Part shown: piece after piece, positions 8,017 through 14,015 of the stretch
How positions within the stretch are numbered: the first letter of the stretch is position 1
How the letters are laid out: each line of letters starts with the position of its first letter
NCBI GenBank assembly: GCA_964544105.1
Contig: CAZIZQ010000010.1
Coordinates: 1-28,228, forward strand
DNA length: 28,228 bases
Source of the DNA: GCA-016432345 sp964544105
GTDB lineage: Bacteria; Patescibacteriota; Microgenomatia; Levybacterales; UBA12049
Reading direction: 5' to 3'
Program-made: the position numbers and the translations under genes
Notes under the pieces: model-generated
What the model was told of the DNA's origin: nothing
Database searches by the model: none
The model's input: only the letters and a program-made list of their open reading frames with translations

Positions 8017-9167
8017 AGTTTACCCTGAGCCTGTCGAAGGGCTTTATTTACTGCCTCGTGCTCGCTCCAAGGCTCCTCTCCTTTACCATAATTCATTGAC
8101 TGCTCATGGCTTTTTCCTGTTAACAAAACAAAATCTCCCTTTTTTGCCATTTTTATTGCCGCTGTAATTGCCTCCTGCCTATCTATAATCTTATTTATTA
8201 CTACTTTATTAGATATTCCTGACTGTATTTTATCCATAATTTTCTCTACTGATTCCGACCTCGGATCTTCCTCTGTTAAAACAATCACATCAGCGTATTG
8301 CGAGCTGATTTTACCCATCTCCGGTCGCTTCGTTTCATCACGCAGCCCTGCTGCACCAAATACATGAATCAGTCTCCCTTTTGTTTGTTTTTTTACCTCG
8401 GTAAGCAGTTTTGCAAACGCATTTGGGGTATGGGCAAAATCAATCATTACCGTAAAATTATTCTCATGCACAATCTCTGCTCTTCCCACAGGAAGCCGAA
8501 ACGTCTCAATGCCTTTTCGTATAAAGTTATCCGAAATACCAAGCGTCTGACATACTGCCACCGCAGCCAGCATATTATATTTATTAAATTCACCAAATAG
8601 TTTTGTTTTGAAGGGAAAATTTTGAGGATTTATATCTGCATTTTTATCCATCCCATAAGTTTTGACTTTCAATTGTATGAAATCGTATGATTTGTCATCT
8701 TTATTTACTACTGCCACCTTCGACCGTTCTAGTAATTTTATTTTTGTTTTTACATAATTTTCATAAGTTTTATGATAATCCAAATGTTCGTTAGTTACAT
8801 TAGTCAAAACTCCAACCCTGAAATCTATTCCCCACACACGATACTGATCAAGCGAGTGTGATGTAACCTCTAAAACAAGATAACCGGTTGCTTTTTTTAG
8901 AAATTTTTGAATATGCCAAGGAGATGGGGTGGTCACATGGAATCCTACATCATATTTCTTACCATTGATTACCGCTCCAACGGTCGAAATCATCGACACG
9001 TCTTTTCCAGCAGTTTTAAGTATGTGGTAAATAAGACTAGTGGTAGTTGTCTTTCCATCTGTACCGGTAACACCAATCACAGTCAGTTTTTTAGAAGGAA
9101 AGAAGTACCACACATTAGCTAAAAAAGCATTGCACAAATGATATATATTTTTTATTTTTTGAAACAT
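8013..9167 (-). CDS. murE: MurE-like UDP-MurNAc-dipeptide ligase lacking the N-terminal domain
   Basis: A Mur ligase of 384 aa that adds the third stem-peptide residue. The P-loop GVTGTDGKTTT lies at residues 32-42, so the roughly 80-100 residue N-terminal UDP-binding domain of E. coli MurE (495 aa) is missing. Other MurE motifs are TTPSPW, EVTSHSLDQYR, TNVTNEHLDYH and GAAGLRDETKRPEMG. The amino-acid selecting motif, DNPR in diaminopimelate enzymes, reads EDPR here (D301-R303). The Arg is kept, so the third residue (DAP, Lys or other) is uncertain. The last residues (ALRQAQGKL) come from a dispersed repeat at 8023-8041. A TATAAT box lies 11 bases before the start and no Shine-Dalgarno is seen. 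Confidence 0.9.
   Translation of the reverse strand: MFQKIKNIYHLCNAFLANVWYFFPSKKLTVIGVTGTDGKTTTTSLIYHILKTAGKDVSMISTVGAVINGKKYDVGFHVTTPSPWHIQKFLKKATGYLVLEVTSHSLDQYRVWGIDFRVGVLTNVTNEHLDYHKTYENYVKTKIKLLERSKVAVVNKDDKSYDFIQLKVKTYGMDKNADINPQNFPFKTKLFGEFNKYNMLAAVAVCQTLGISDNFIRKGIETFRLPVGRAEIVHENNFTVMIDFAHTPNAFAKLLTEVKKQTKGRLIHVFGAAGLRDETKRPEMGKISSQYADVIVLTEEDPRSESVEKIMDKIQSGISNKVVINKIIDRQEAITAAIKMAKKGDFVLLTGKSHEQSMNYGKGEEPWSEHEAVNKALRQAQGKL
8023..8041. repeat. dispersed repeat forming the MurE C-terminus
   Basis: The plus-strand sequence CCCTGAGCCTGTCGAAGGG is an imperfect inverted repeat that I recognise as a widespread bacterial dispersed element. It is read in frame and gives the peptide LRQAQG at the end of MurE, a tag seen at the ends of many unrelated proteins. 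It is present once in this window. Confidence 0.6.
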
Positions 9168-9178
9168 AATATATTTTA

Positions 9179-9184
9179 ATTATA
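9179..9184 (-). promoter_or_regulatory. possible -10 box for murE
   Basis: A perfect TATAAT reads on the minus strand, 11 bases before the murE ATG. There is no good -35, since that position is in the arm of the GC-rich hairpin 9192-9231. If used, the murE leader would be only a few bases, which fits the lack of a Shine-Dalgarno. It may be chance in AT-rich DNA. Confidence 0.35.
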
Positions 9185-9191
9185 CAAGAAG

Positions 9192-9231
9192 CGCCGGGCA
9201 GAAGATGAGTAAACTCACCAATTGCCCGGCG
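9192..9231 (-). terminator. GC-rich hairpin closing the 106-aa/54-aa cassette
   Basis: Perfect 9-bp arms, CGCCGGGCA (9192-9200) and TGCCCGGCG (9223-9231), enclose a 22-base loop that itself contains the small palindrome TGAGTAAACTCA. It lies 10 bases after the stop of the 54-aa gene. On the minus strand it is followed by CTTCTTGT, a weak T-tract, so it could be an inefficient intrinsic terminator or an attenuator in front of murE. Confidence 0.45.
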
Positions 9232-9241
9232 GCACCCTTGA

Positions 9242-9406
9242 CTAATTCCGCTTTCTAAACATAGACCAATATATAGCCAAAAAACTGAATAACAAAAATA
9301 GCCAAGACAAATCCAGTTCCTTTTGTAGGATCCTCGCAACAACTGCAGCAATAAAAGCTGCAATTGTAAGAAAGGTAAGAAGTGCAATCAGCGCCTTCTC
9401 CAACAT
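9242..9406 (-). CDS. 54-aa two-helix membrane protein, function unknown
   Basis: A small gene with a textbook ribosome site: AGGAGG five bases before the ATG at 9406. The protein has a short acidic-basic start (MLEKA), a first hydrophobic helix (about residues 6-24, LIALLTFLTIAAFIAAVVA), a short charged loop (RILQKELD) and a second helix (about 33-47) ending in a basic tail (FRKRN). By the positive-inside rule both ends would be cytoplasmic. I do not recognise the family. It follows the 106-aa gene by 68 bases and is closed by a hairpin before murE. Position between ftsI and murE suggests, but does not prove, a division or envelope role. A 90-aa frame on the same strand (9115-9387) overlaps it but has no ribosome site. 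Confidence 0.72.
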   Translation of the reverse strand: MLEKALIALLTFLTIAAFIAAVVARILQKELDLSWLFLLFSFLAIYWSMFRKRN

Positions 9407-9474
9407 CAGATCCTCCTGTTGCTAGTTTCTCTCTGGCGACAGGGAGCGGGCGGTTCTATCCTGCCGCAACGAGT

Positions 9475-9795
9475 TTACTCTGTGGCGACGACGATAGACA
9501 GGACAAGATCTATCCTGCCCTCAAAACCTAGACGACGCAAAACGTTAATGGGCACATCCACCCCGCTGATCAGATCATCGACCCGCTTAGGGGTGTAGTG
9601 ACGACCATTGATGACAACCTCCTTGACTTTGGCCTTAGCTATATCCAAGGAGTGAAACCACACCTGAGCCATCATCAAGTCGACGTGTACACTAACCACC
9701 CCCGAATCTCCCAAATCGATCAGAGGGTGTCTGCCATAGAGTGTGTCCTGCACTCTTGCAATAGTGATATTGACGGTTACCTCCCTGCTGGGCAT
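9475..9795 (-). CDS. 106-aa protein of unknown function in a GC-richer cassette
   Basis: The frame starts MPSREVTVNI with GGGGGT 6 bases before the ATG and ends with TAA at 9475. It has no membrane segment, signal peptide or Cys. Alternating hydrophobic residues suggest a mainly beta fold followed by an alpha/beta end (VDDLISGVDVPINVLRRLGF). I do not recognise the family. By eye about half the bases of 9481-9600 are G or C, clearly higher than the neighbours, and the codons favour G/C third bases. It has its own promoter at 9954-9982 and lies upstream of a 54-aa membrane protein. This combination between ftsI and murE is not part of the usual dcw order. It may be transferred DNA or a lineage-specific gene. 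Confidence 0.65.
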   Translation of the reverse strand: MPSREVTVNITIARVQDTLYGRHPLIDLGDSGVVSVHVDLMMAQVWFHSLDIAKAKVKEVVINGRHYTPKRVDDLISGVDVPINVLRRLGFEGRIDLVLSIVVATE

Positions 9796-9947
9796 GCCTT
9801 TACCCCCTTCCGCCCACAGGGGAAATGAGAATCAATTTCTCATCTCTCACGCGAGCGGAAAAACCTCCAAAAATAAGCGGAATTGTCAAAGAACAAACCC
9901 TGCAAAAACTACCCTTATACAGCAATTGCATAAGGTATTTTCTACAG
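9796..9947 (-). promoter_or_regulatory. structured 5' leader of the 106-aa gene
   Basis: This is about 150 bases between the predicted start of transcription (near 9947) and the ATG at 9795. It holds two inverted repeats: CCTTAT/ATAAGG arms at 9913-9918 and 9930-9935, and a perfect 7-bp stem with 5-base loop at 9825-9843 (arms ATGAGAA and TTCTCAT). The second lies about 30 bases before the start codon. The two together could form a regulatory leader. I do not recognise a known riboswitch. Confidence 0.4.
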
Positions 9948-9953
9948 GCTGCT

Positions 9954-9982
9954 ATTATACCCAAAACAAACCAAATATTCAA
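9954..9982 (-). promoter_or_regulatory. sigma70-type promoter of the 106-aa/54-aa cassette
   Basis: On the minus strand: -35 TTGAAT (9977-9982, 4 of 6 to consensus), 17-bp spacer, -10 TATAAT (9954-9959, 6 of 6). It reads toward the 106-aa gene and lies about 70 bases past the ftsI stop. Confidence 0.72.
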
Positions 9983-9993
9983 ACTATTACAGG

Positions 9994-10019
9994 CTATTTT
10001 TACCGACTATTTTTACCGA
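9994..10019. repeat. tandem 13-bp direct repeat upstream of the cassette promoter
   Basis: Two perfect copies of CTATTTTTACCGA (9994-10006 and 10007-10019) stand end to end, 11 bases upstream of the -35 box. On the minus strand each reads TCGGTAAAAATAG. The position suits an activator site or an A-tract UP element. A looser third match (CCTGTAATAG) follows toward the -35. Confidence 0.6.
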
Positions 10020-10030
10020 TCCGGGATCGG
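10016..10030. repeat. 7-bp palindrome after ftsI
   Basis: CCGATCC and GGATCGG flank a single base, 25 bases downstream of the ftsI stop and touching the tandem repeat. The centre is too tight for a full 7-bp hairpin (5 bp with a 5-base loop is possible) and no T-tract follows, so a dimeric protein-binding site is as likely as a terminator. Confidence 0.45.
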
Positions 10031-10054
10031 AATTGTAGCTGCGATATGGTACAT

Positions 10055-11734
10055 TTACTCTGTCGGGGGGATATTGTAGTAGGTTAAAAGGTCTTTTGCG
10101 ATATTAAAAAATACTGGTGCTGCGGTTTCGGATCCATAAATCGAAGTTGTTGGCCGGTCAATAATAACAAGCATGGCAAATTTGGGGTCGTCTGCCGGAG
10201 CAAATCCAATAAACGAAGCAATTGTTTTATTTGGATCATAGTGTCCTGCAATTGGAATTTGGGCTGTACCTGTTTTTCCAGCAATTCTATACCCTTTTGG
10301 TTTTGCCCACTTTGCTTCCCCGTTACTTACTGCATTTACTAAAATTTCGGTCATTACTTTGGCAGTTGAACCAGATATAGGTTTTTCCACAACTTTTGGC
10401 ATTATAGAAATTATTTTTCCATCCGGTGTTTCTATTTTTTGCACTACATGAGGCTCCATTCTCTTTCCGTCGTTTGCAATAGCTGCAAAACCAGATAAAA
10501 GCTCGATCGGTGTTATCGAAATACCCTGGCCAAAAGTAAGTGTGGCAGCATCAAGCGGGTAAAGCTGGTCTGCCATACGAAGGTCCTGGGCCACTTCTCC
10601 CTGTAAATCTATACCTGTTGTTTGTCCAATACCAAACTTATGCAAATACGAAAGCAGCCGTGGGGTACCAAGCATACTTCCCACATAGACCATGCCGGTA
10701 TTATCCGAATGTTTTATAACATCAACCATTGTTGCATCTTTATAGTATTTATTATTCCACGTCCGTATTTCATACCCACCAATTGAAAGCGGCCCATCAC
10801 AAACAGGGCACTTTGTTTCCGGCTTGACTACTTTACTATCAATTCCTGCAGCCATAACCAAGGCTTTAAATGTTGACCCAGGCTCAAACAAATTAGATAC
10901 AAAGGGATTTTTATATAAATCAGACGAATATTCCCAATATGTCCTTTGGTCATAAGCAGGAACCGAGGCCATGGCTAAAACATTTCCGGTTTTAGGATCT
11001 AAAATCCCAACCATGCCACCCTCTGCCCCGTATTTTTCTACGCCGTCACGTAAATAATTTTCCGCCAAGTATTGGATCACCCGATCGACACTTAATACTA
11101 GTGTTCGTCCGTTAACTACTCCGGTACTATCATTCATTTTGGAGAGAATTGGCCGACCCAACGCGTCCCTAATAGATACTGCCACACCAGATTTTCCCCG
11201 AAGCTGCCTATCGTAATAACCTTCTAATCCATAAGACCCTTTGTTTTCTCCCCTGTCATCTTTACCCACAAATCCCAACATCTGCGCGGCAATAGAGGCC
11301 TCTGGATAAAATCGTACTGTCTGCTCTTCAAACCCAATCCCCTGTATGTCCATTTTCTCTAATTGTTCTTTAGTTTTTGTATCAACATTTGCTAGTATTG
11401 GCACCCATACCCGGTCGAGCTGTAATGATGCACTTACTGATGCAATATCTACATCCAACACAGAAGAAAGCAACCTAGAAGTTTTTTCTTTTTCTTTTAC
11501 ATCTTTAGGGTTGGCATATACCTGATACGATATTCTATTTGCAGCAAGTGAAAAACCGTCCGATGTTTTTATCTCTCCTCTTTTGGGTTCTAATTTAATA
11601 AACGAATCATACTGCGACTGCCCCAAAAGGGTTAGAGCTTCTGCTTGCACAACCTGCCAATAAAAAAGCCGCGCAATTACAATAACAAAACATACAATAA
11701 TAAAAAGAAACGAAAATCGAAGTCTTGCCGTCAT
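10055..11734 (-). CDS. ftsI: septal peptidoglycan transpeptidase (class B penicillin-binding protein)
   Basis: A 559-aa PBP2/FtsI protein that cross-links peptidoglycan at the division site. It has a short cytoplasmic start, one membrane anchor (about residues 8-29), a PBP-dimer domain (about 45-200, with RGEI and GLEGYYD) and a transpeptidase domain. The three penicillin-binding motifs are all present: S287-T-F-K290, S343-D-N345 and K487-T-G-T490. A CPVC pair at 309-312, between the first two motifs, is unusual and could bind metal or form a disulfide. The start overlaps the FtsL-like gene by 4 bases. The gene order mraZ-rsmH-ftsL-ftsI identifies it as FtsI rather than an elongation PBP. Confidence 0.94.
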   Translation of the reverse strand: MTARLRFSFLFIIVCFVIVIARLFYWQVVQAEALTLLGQSQYDSFIKLEPKRGEIKTSDGFSLAANRISYQVYANPKDVKEKEKTSRLLSSVLDVDIASVSASLQLDRVWVPILANVDTKTKEQLEKMDIQGIGFEEQTVRFYPEASIAAQMLGFVGKDDRGENKGSYGLEGYYDRQLRGKSGVAVSIRDALGRPILSKMNDSTGVVNGRTLVLSVDRVIQYLAENYLRDGVEKYGAEGGMVGILDPKTGNVLAMASVPAYDQRTYWEYSSDLYKNPFVSNLFEPGSTFKALVMAAGIDSKVVKPETKCPVCDGPLSIGGYEIRTWNNKYYKDATMVDVIKHSDNTGMVYVGSMLGTPRLLSYLHKFGIGQTTGIDLQGEVAQDLRMADQLYPLDAATLTFGQGISITPIELLSGFAAIANDGKRMEPHVVQKIETPDGKIISIMPKVVEKPISGSTAKVMTEILVNAVSNGEAKWAKPKGYRIAGKTGTAQIPIAGHYDPNKTIASFIGFAPADDPKFAMLVIIDRPTTSIYGSETAAPVFFNIAKDLLTYYNIPPTE

Positions 11735-12015
11735 GGCTTTGCAGCAATTGGCACCGAACCACTAACAACAATTTCAGATATTCCCTGCGAAAATCCAAGT
11801 GAGGCAGCATAGGACGCAATTTTTGTGAGCGATGTCTCGATTAGAATCGTTTCGCGAAGCAATGCATTCTGGCGCTGGTACTCGGCGACTTCGCTTTCAA
11901 GTTGTGCAAGCGCAATACCCGTTGTTGAAAGGTTATTTGAAAGAATAACCTGAATCATAGAAAGCACAAGAAGAGCCCCAATAATTGTTGTAAGAATAAG
12001 TCGTTTTTTTCTCAT
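11731..12015 (-). CDS. ftsL: FtsL-like division protein
   Basis: A 94-aa bitopic membrane protein with a basic start (MRKKRL), one transmembrane helix (about residues 6-25) and a heptad-like coiled coil (about 35-58, LAQLESEVAEYQRQNALLRE). This is the FtsL/DivIC (septum formation initiator) layout, although sequence identity in the family is always low. I chose ATG 12015: the frame is open to 12069, but those extra 18 residues lack charge patterning and lie inside rsmH. The gene overlaps the end of rsmH by 83 bases in another frame and overlaps ftsI by 4, so translation is likely coupled. No Shine-Dalgarno is clear. It would recruit FtsI to the divisome. Confidence 0.78.
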   Translation of the reverse strand: MRKKRLILTTIIGALLVLSMIQVILSNNLSTTGIALAQLESEVAEYQRQNALLRETILIETSLTKIASYAASLGFSQGISEIVVSGSVPIAAKP

Positions 12016-12901
12016 ATATTTTTTCAAACACCCGAAGCTTGGCACTCCTGCTACGATTATTCTGTGCAACTTCCTCCTCCGTTGGCACTACTGGCTTTTC
12101 CGTTAGGATTATCCCTTTTTTTTCTTTCGCAAATAACGCAAACGCGTGCTTTACAATCTTATCTTCTAAAGAATGAAAGGACATAACAACAATCCTCCCT
12201 TTTCCATCCAGTAATTCAAGCGCCTGCGGCAATGCGTTTTCGATGCTATGCAATTCATCGTTTACCGCAATCCGCAGGGCTTGAAACACTCGTGTCGCCG
12301 GATGAATATTTGTAAAATTTCCTCTTACCTTCTCTTTTAAAATACGCGCCAACTGATCAGTTGTTGTAATTTTTTCGACTTTTCGAGCAGCAACAATACA
12401 TTCAGAAAAAGACCATGCATTACGCTCCTCACCATATGCACAAAGTAACTCGTACAATTCTTTTTTCGTCAAACCGTTTACCAAATCTGCTGCTGTAACT
12501 GACAAATCTTTGTTCATCCGCATATCAAGGGGGCCAGAATTCTGAAAGCTAAACCCCCTCTCTTGCGTATCTAATTGATAACTCGAAACTCCCAAGTCAA
12601 ACAAAACCCCATCTACTCTTTCAAACCCATGGGCGCGCGCAATCTCTCCAATATGTTTAAAATTCCCCCTTGCTAAAATTACATCTTGTCCAATTCTGAA
12701 TTCTGAATTCTGAATTCTGAATTTTACATAATCTATCGCCTCTTCATCAACGTCTATCCCTAAAACACGCCCACCTTTTTTTAAAATCTCAAACGTGTGT
12801 CCTCCACCCCCCAGTGTTGCATCAATATATTTCTTTCCCTCTTGTACATCTAAAAAAGTAGCTACTTCTGTTTGTAAAACCGATGTATGAAATTCATCCA
12901 T
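11933..12901 (-). CDS. rsmH: 16S rRNA (cytosine(1402)-N(4))-methyltransferase
   Basis: RsmH/MraW, 322 aa, methylates C1402 of 16S rRNA using S-adenosylmethionine. HTSVL, the SAM loop DATLGGGGHT, GVLFDLGVSSYQLD, RGFSF and the end motif NNRSRSAKLRVFEKI are all present. About 27 residues follow that last motif, which usually ends the protein, and this tail overlaps ftsL. Residues around 66-74 (FRIQNSEFRI) come from an in-frame 7-bp tandem repeat. The ATG shares one base with the mraZ stop (TAATG), with AGAGGGG as ribosome site. Confidence 0.96.
   Translation of the reverse strand: MDEFHTSVLQTEVATFLDVQEGKKYIDATLGGGGHTFEILKKGGRVLGIDVDEEAIDYVKFRIQNSEFRIGQDVILARGNFKHIGEIARAHGFERVDGVLFDLGVSSYQLDTQERGFSFQNSGPLDMRMNKDLSVTAADLVNGLTKKELYELLCAYGEERNAWSFSECIVAARKVEKITTTDQLARILKEKVRGNFTNIHPATRVFQALRIAVNDELHSIENALPQALELLDGKGRIVVMSFHSLEDKIVKHAFALFAKEKKGIILTEKPVVPTEEEVAQNNRSRSAKLRVFEKIYEKKTTYSYNNYWGSSCAFYDSGYSFK
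12692..12719. repeat. 7-bp tandem repeat inside rsmH
   Basis: Four perfect copies of AATTCTG, followed by a decayed fifth (AATTTTA). The array is translated in frame into FRIQNSEFRI, between the SAM-binding strand and the next conserved block. It belongs to the same period-7 style as the arrays at 25016-25043 and in the units at 21873-21917 and 22968-23012. Confidence 0.85.
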
Positions 12902-13344
12902 TACCCCTCTATTTTCCTTTCGTGCTCAAGTAACCGCTTTGCCATGGTATCTATATTTTTTTCAAGGTTCATTTGATATGCTATCCAACGTTTTTTATCC
13001 CAAATCTCAACGTACCGCGACAACCCTATAAATATAACTTCCTGCGCAATCTTTCCAAATTGTCGTAAGTAGCTAGGTATGATAAACCGACTTTTACTAT
13101 CGAGTTCCACAAAACTCGCTCCTCCAAGTAAGAATCTCTGTGTTTCCCTTGCTTCTGCTTGAATAAATGGTTTTCCCTCTGTTCCTTCAAGAAGGGATTT
13201 CCATCCGCTCTCCGAGACGACAATAAGTGCCTGCTCGTATCCAAACGTAACAATGAGCTTATCGCCAAGGGTTTCTCGCAGCTTCTTAGGAAATGCTGTT
13301 CTTCCTTTTTCGTCAATTTTCCCTTCATATTGTCCAAGTAACAT
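12901..13344 (-). CDS. mraZ: transcriptional regulator MraZ
   Basis: MraZ, 147 aa, is a double SpoVT/AbrB-like DNA-binding protein that controls the mra/dcw operon and usually binds its own promoter. The first domain starts MLLGQYEGKIDEKGRTAFP, and the second half has FVELDSKSRFIIPSYLRQF. I chose ATG 13344 because MLLGQY matches the family start. The longer frame from 13395 would read through the operator boxes as protein. The ribosome site (CAGGA) is weak and close to the ATG. It is the first gene of the division cluster, directly upstream of rsmH. Confidence 0.94.
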   Translation of the reverse strand: MLLGQYEGKIDEKGRTAFPKKLRETLGDKLIVTFGYEQALIVVSESGWKSLLEGTEGKPFIQAEARETQRFLLGGASFVELDSKSRFIIPSYLRQFGKIAQEVIFIGLSRYVEIWDKKRWIAYQMNLEKNIDTMAKRLLEHERKIEG

Positions 13345-13360
13345 ATTCCTGTCTTTTTCG

Positions 13361-13385
13361 TCCCACCATTTCCCACTTAATCCCA
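13361..13385 (-). promoter_or_regulatory. MraZ operator (three TGGGA boxes)
   Basis: On the minus strand TGGGA occurs three times at 13381-13385, 13371-13375 and 13361-13365, each 10 bases apart, so one helical turn. E. coli MraZ is known to bind TGGGN repeats with 5-bp spacers upstream of mraZ. The first box shares its T with the -10 element of the promoter at 13385-13413, so bound MraZ would block polymerase or promoter escape. Confidence 0.85.
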
Positions 13386-13413
13386 TTTTGAGCAATTTTC
13401 ACAACTATGTCAA
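13385..13413 (-). promoter_or_regulatory. mraZ promoter
   Basis: -35 TTGACA (13408-13413, perfect), 17-bp spacer, -10 CAAAAT (13385-13390, 4 of 6). The transcript would start about 35 bases before the mraZ ATG. The -35 lies inside a perfect 10-bp inverted repeat (arms CAATTTTCAC 13393-13402 and GTGAAAATTG 13417-13426), a second possible control site. Confidence 0.78.
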
Positions 13414-13435
13414 GGGGTGAAAATTGTTTCACCCC
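13414..13435. repeat. 9-bp-stem palindrome upstream of the mraZ promoter
   Basis: Arms GGGGTGAAA (13414-13422) and TTTCACCCC (13427-13435) enclose the loop ATTG. It directly abuts the mraZ -35 box. It could end transcription from the upstream gene (no T-tract, so weak), act as a binding site, or be another REP-like element. Confidence 0.6.
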
Positions 13436-13438
13436 GCA

Positions 13439-13469
13439 GATCCTCCGAAGTATCAACGAAGGGAGGGTC
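13439..13469. repeat. imperfect inverted repeat, probable dispersed element
   Basis: Arms GATCCTCC (13439-13446) and GGAGGGTC (13462-13469) pair with one mismatch around a GAAG-rich centre. The layout CCGAAG...ACGAAGG is shared with the in-gene element at 24885-24925, so both look like one family. The rest of the gap to the next gene (13470-13521) shows nothing further. Confidence 0.5.
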
Positions 13470-13521
13470 AAGTGGCAAAACAAGATCAGGGATAATAAAG
13501 AACTAAAAATAAAGGAAGATA

Positions 13522-13995
13522 CTAAAGATCGAGGAAAGTTTCTGTAGAATATGTTTTACCGTCATCTTTTACTATCTTTAACAAAAGCTTTACTGAAGTT
13601 ACTCCTTCATCATATTTGCATTTCCCAGAAGAACAGGTTCCAAGATCAATATAGTTTGTCGAAACTGATTTTTCAGACGGTTTTACCTCGACATGACCAA
13701 TAGCACCCCTTGGAATATCGCCCTTAGCAAGATAAGATACTTCATAATCAATAGATTGAATACCTGCAAGGTTGGCAATAGCAAATTTTACAGCTCTACT
13801 ATCACTTCTGGCGGTAAATGTAAGACCAAGATCCACTGGAGCAATAGTTGCAATAACTACCTGCTCTTCTTCCGCTTGTGCTATTTGTTCAACTGGCGCG
13901 GATGGTTGCTTTTTGCCGAAAACAAAATATCCTACTATTACTAGAACAATCCCACAAACTACTCCTCCAATAATAAAAATCTTTTTTTGTTCCAT
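13522..13995 (-). CDS. membrane-anchored hypothetical protein
   Basis: A 157-aa protein with a short cytoplasmic start (MEQKK), one hydrophobic helix (about residues 6-26, ending FVFGKK), a Pro/Glu/Ala linker (about 28-45) and an outer domain rich in beta-strand patterns. A CSSGKC motif near residue 120 could form a disulfide or bind metal. The end (VTSVKLLLKIVKDDGKTYSTE) looks like an Ig-like beta strand pair. I do not recognise the family. It lies 20 bases after glyS with its own possible -10 (14004-14012) and upstream of the repeats before mraZ, so it is probably transcribed alone. Confidence 0.72.
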   Translation of the reverse strand: MEQKKIFIIGGVVCGIVLVIVGYFVFGKKQPSAPVEQIAQAEEEQVVIATIAPVDLGLTFTARSDSRAVKFAIANLAGIQSIDYEVSYLAKGDIPRGAIGHVEVKPSEKSVSTNYIDLGTCSSGKCKYDEGVTSVKLLLKIVKDDGKTYSTETFLDL

Positions 13996-14003
13996 ATGGA
14001 TAT

Positions 14004-14012
14004 ATATTAGCA
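14004..14012 (-). promoter_or_regulatory. possible extended -10 for the anchored hypothetical gene
   Basis: TGCTAATAT on the minus strand (TGn plus a -10 box of TAATAT), 8 bases before the ATG at 13995. There is no clear -35 and no Shine-Dalgarno. It would give a leaderless or nearly leaderless transcript. Confidence 0.35.
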
Positions 14013-14015
14013 GAA

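Noticed and set aside
9192..9231. tRNA or small structured RNA at the GC-rich hairpin
   Set aside because: Only one long stem, no cloverleaf arms or TTCRA-type loop.
9115..9387. 90-aa minus-strand frame between the cassette and murE
   Set aside because: No ribosome site, Cys/Leu-rich random-looking product, runs through the GC hairpin and into murE. The 54-aa frame in another phase has AGGAGG and two clean helices.
9456..9519. CTATCCTGCC occurring twice (9456-9465 and 9510-9519)
   Set aside because: Short, at the end of a GC-richer gene, with no symmetry or extended match; probably chance.
9800..9931. 43-codon leader ORF upstream of the 106-aa gene
   Set aside because: It starts inside the predicted transcript and ends just before the ATG, like a leader peptide, but has no Shine-Dalgarno and no run of regulatory codons. 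Kept only as a possibility.
9598..10087. Plus-strand frames of 76, 84 and 114 aa across the cassette
   Set aside because: They lie opposite the promoter, leader and 106-aa gene, have no ribosome sites and no recognisable protein pattern.
12016..12069. Longer start for the FtsL-like protein
   Set aside because: The extra 18 residues are the out-of-phase reading of the rsmH end; MRKKRL before the membrane helix is the usual layout.
13345..13395. Longer start for MraZ
   Set aside because: It would translate the TGGGA boxes; MLLGQY at 13344 is the family start and lies after the promoter.
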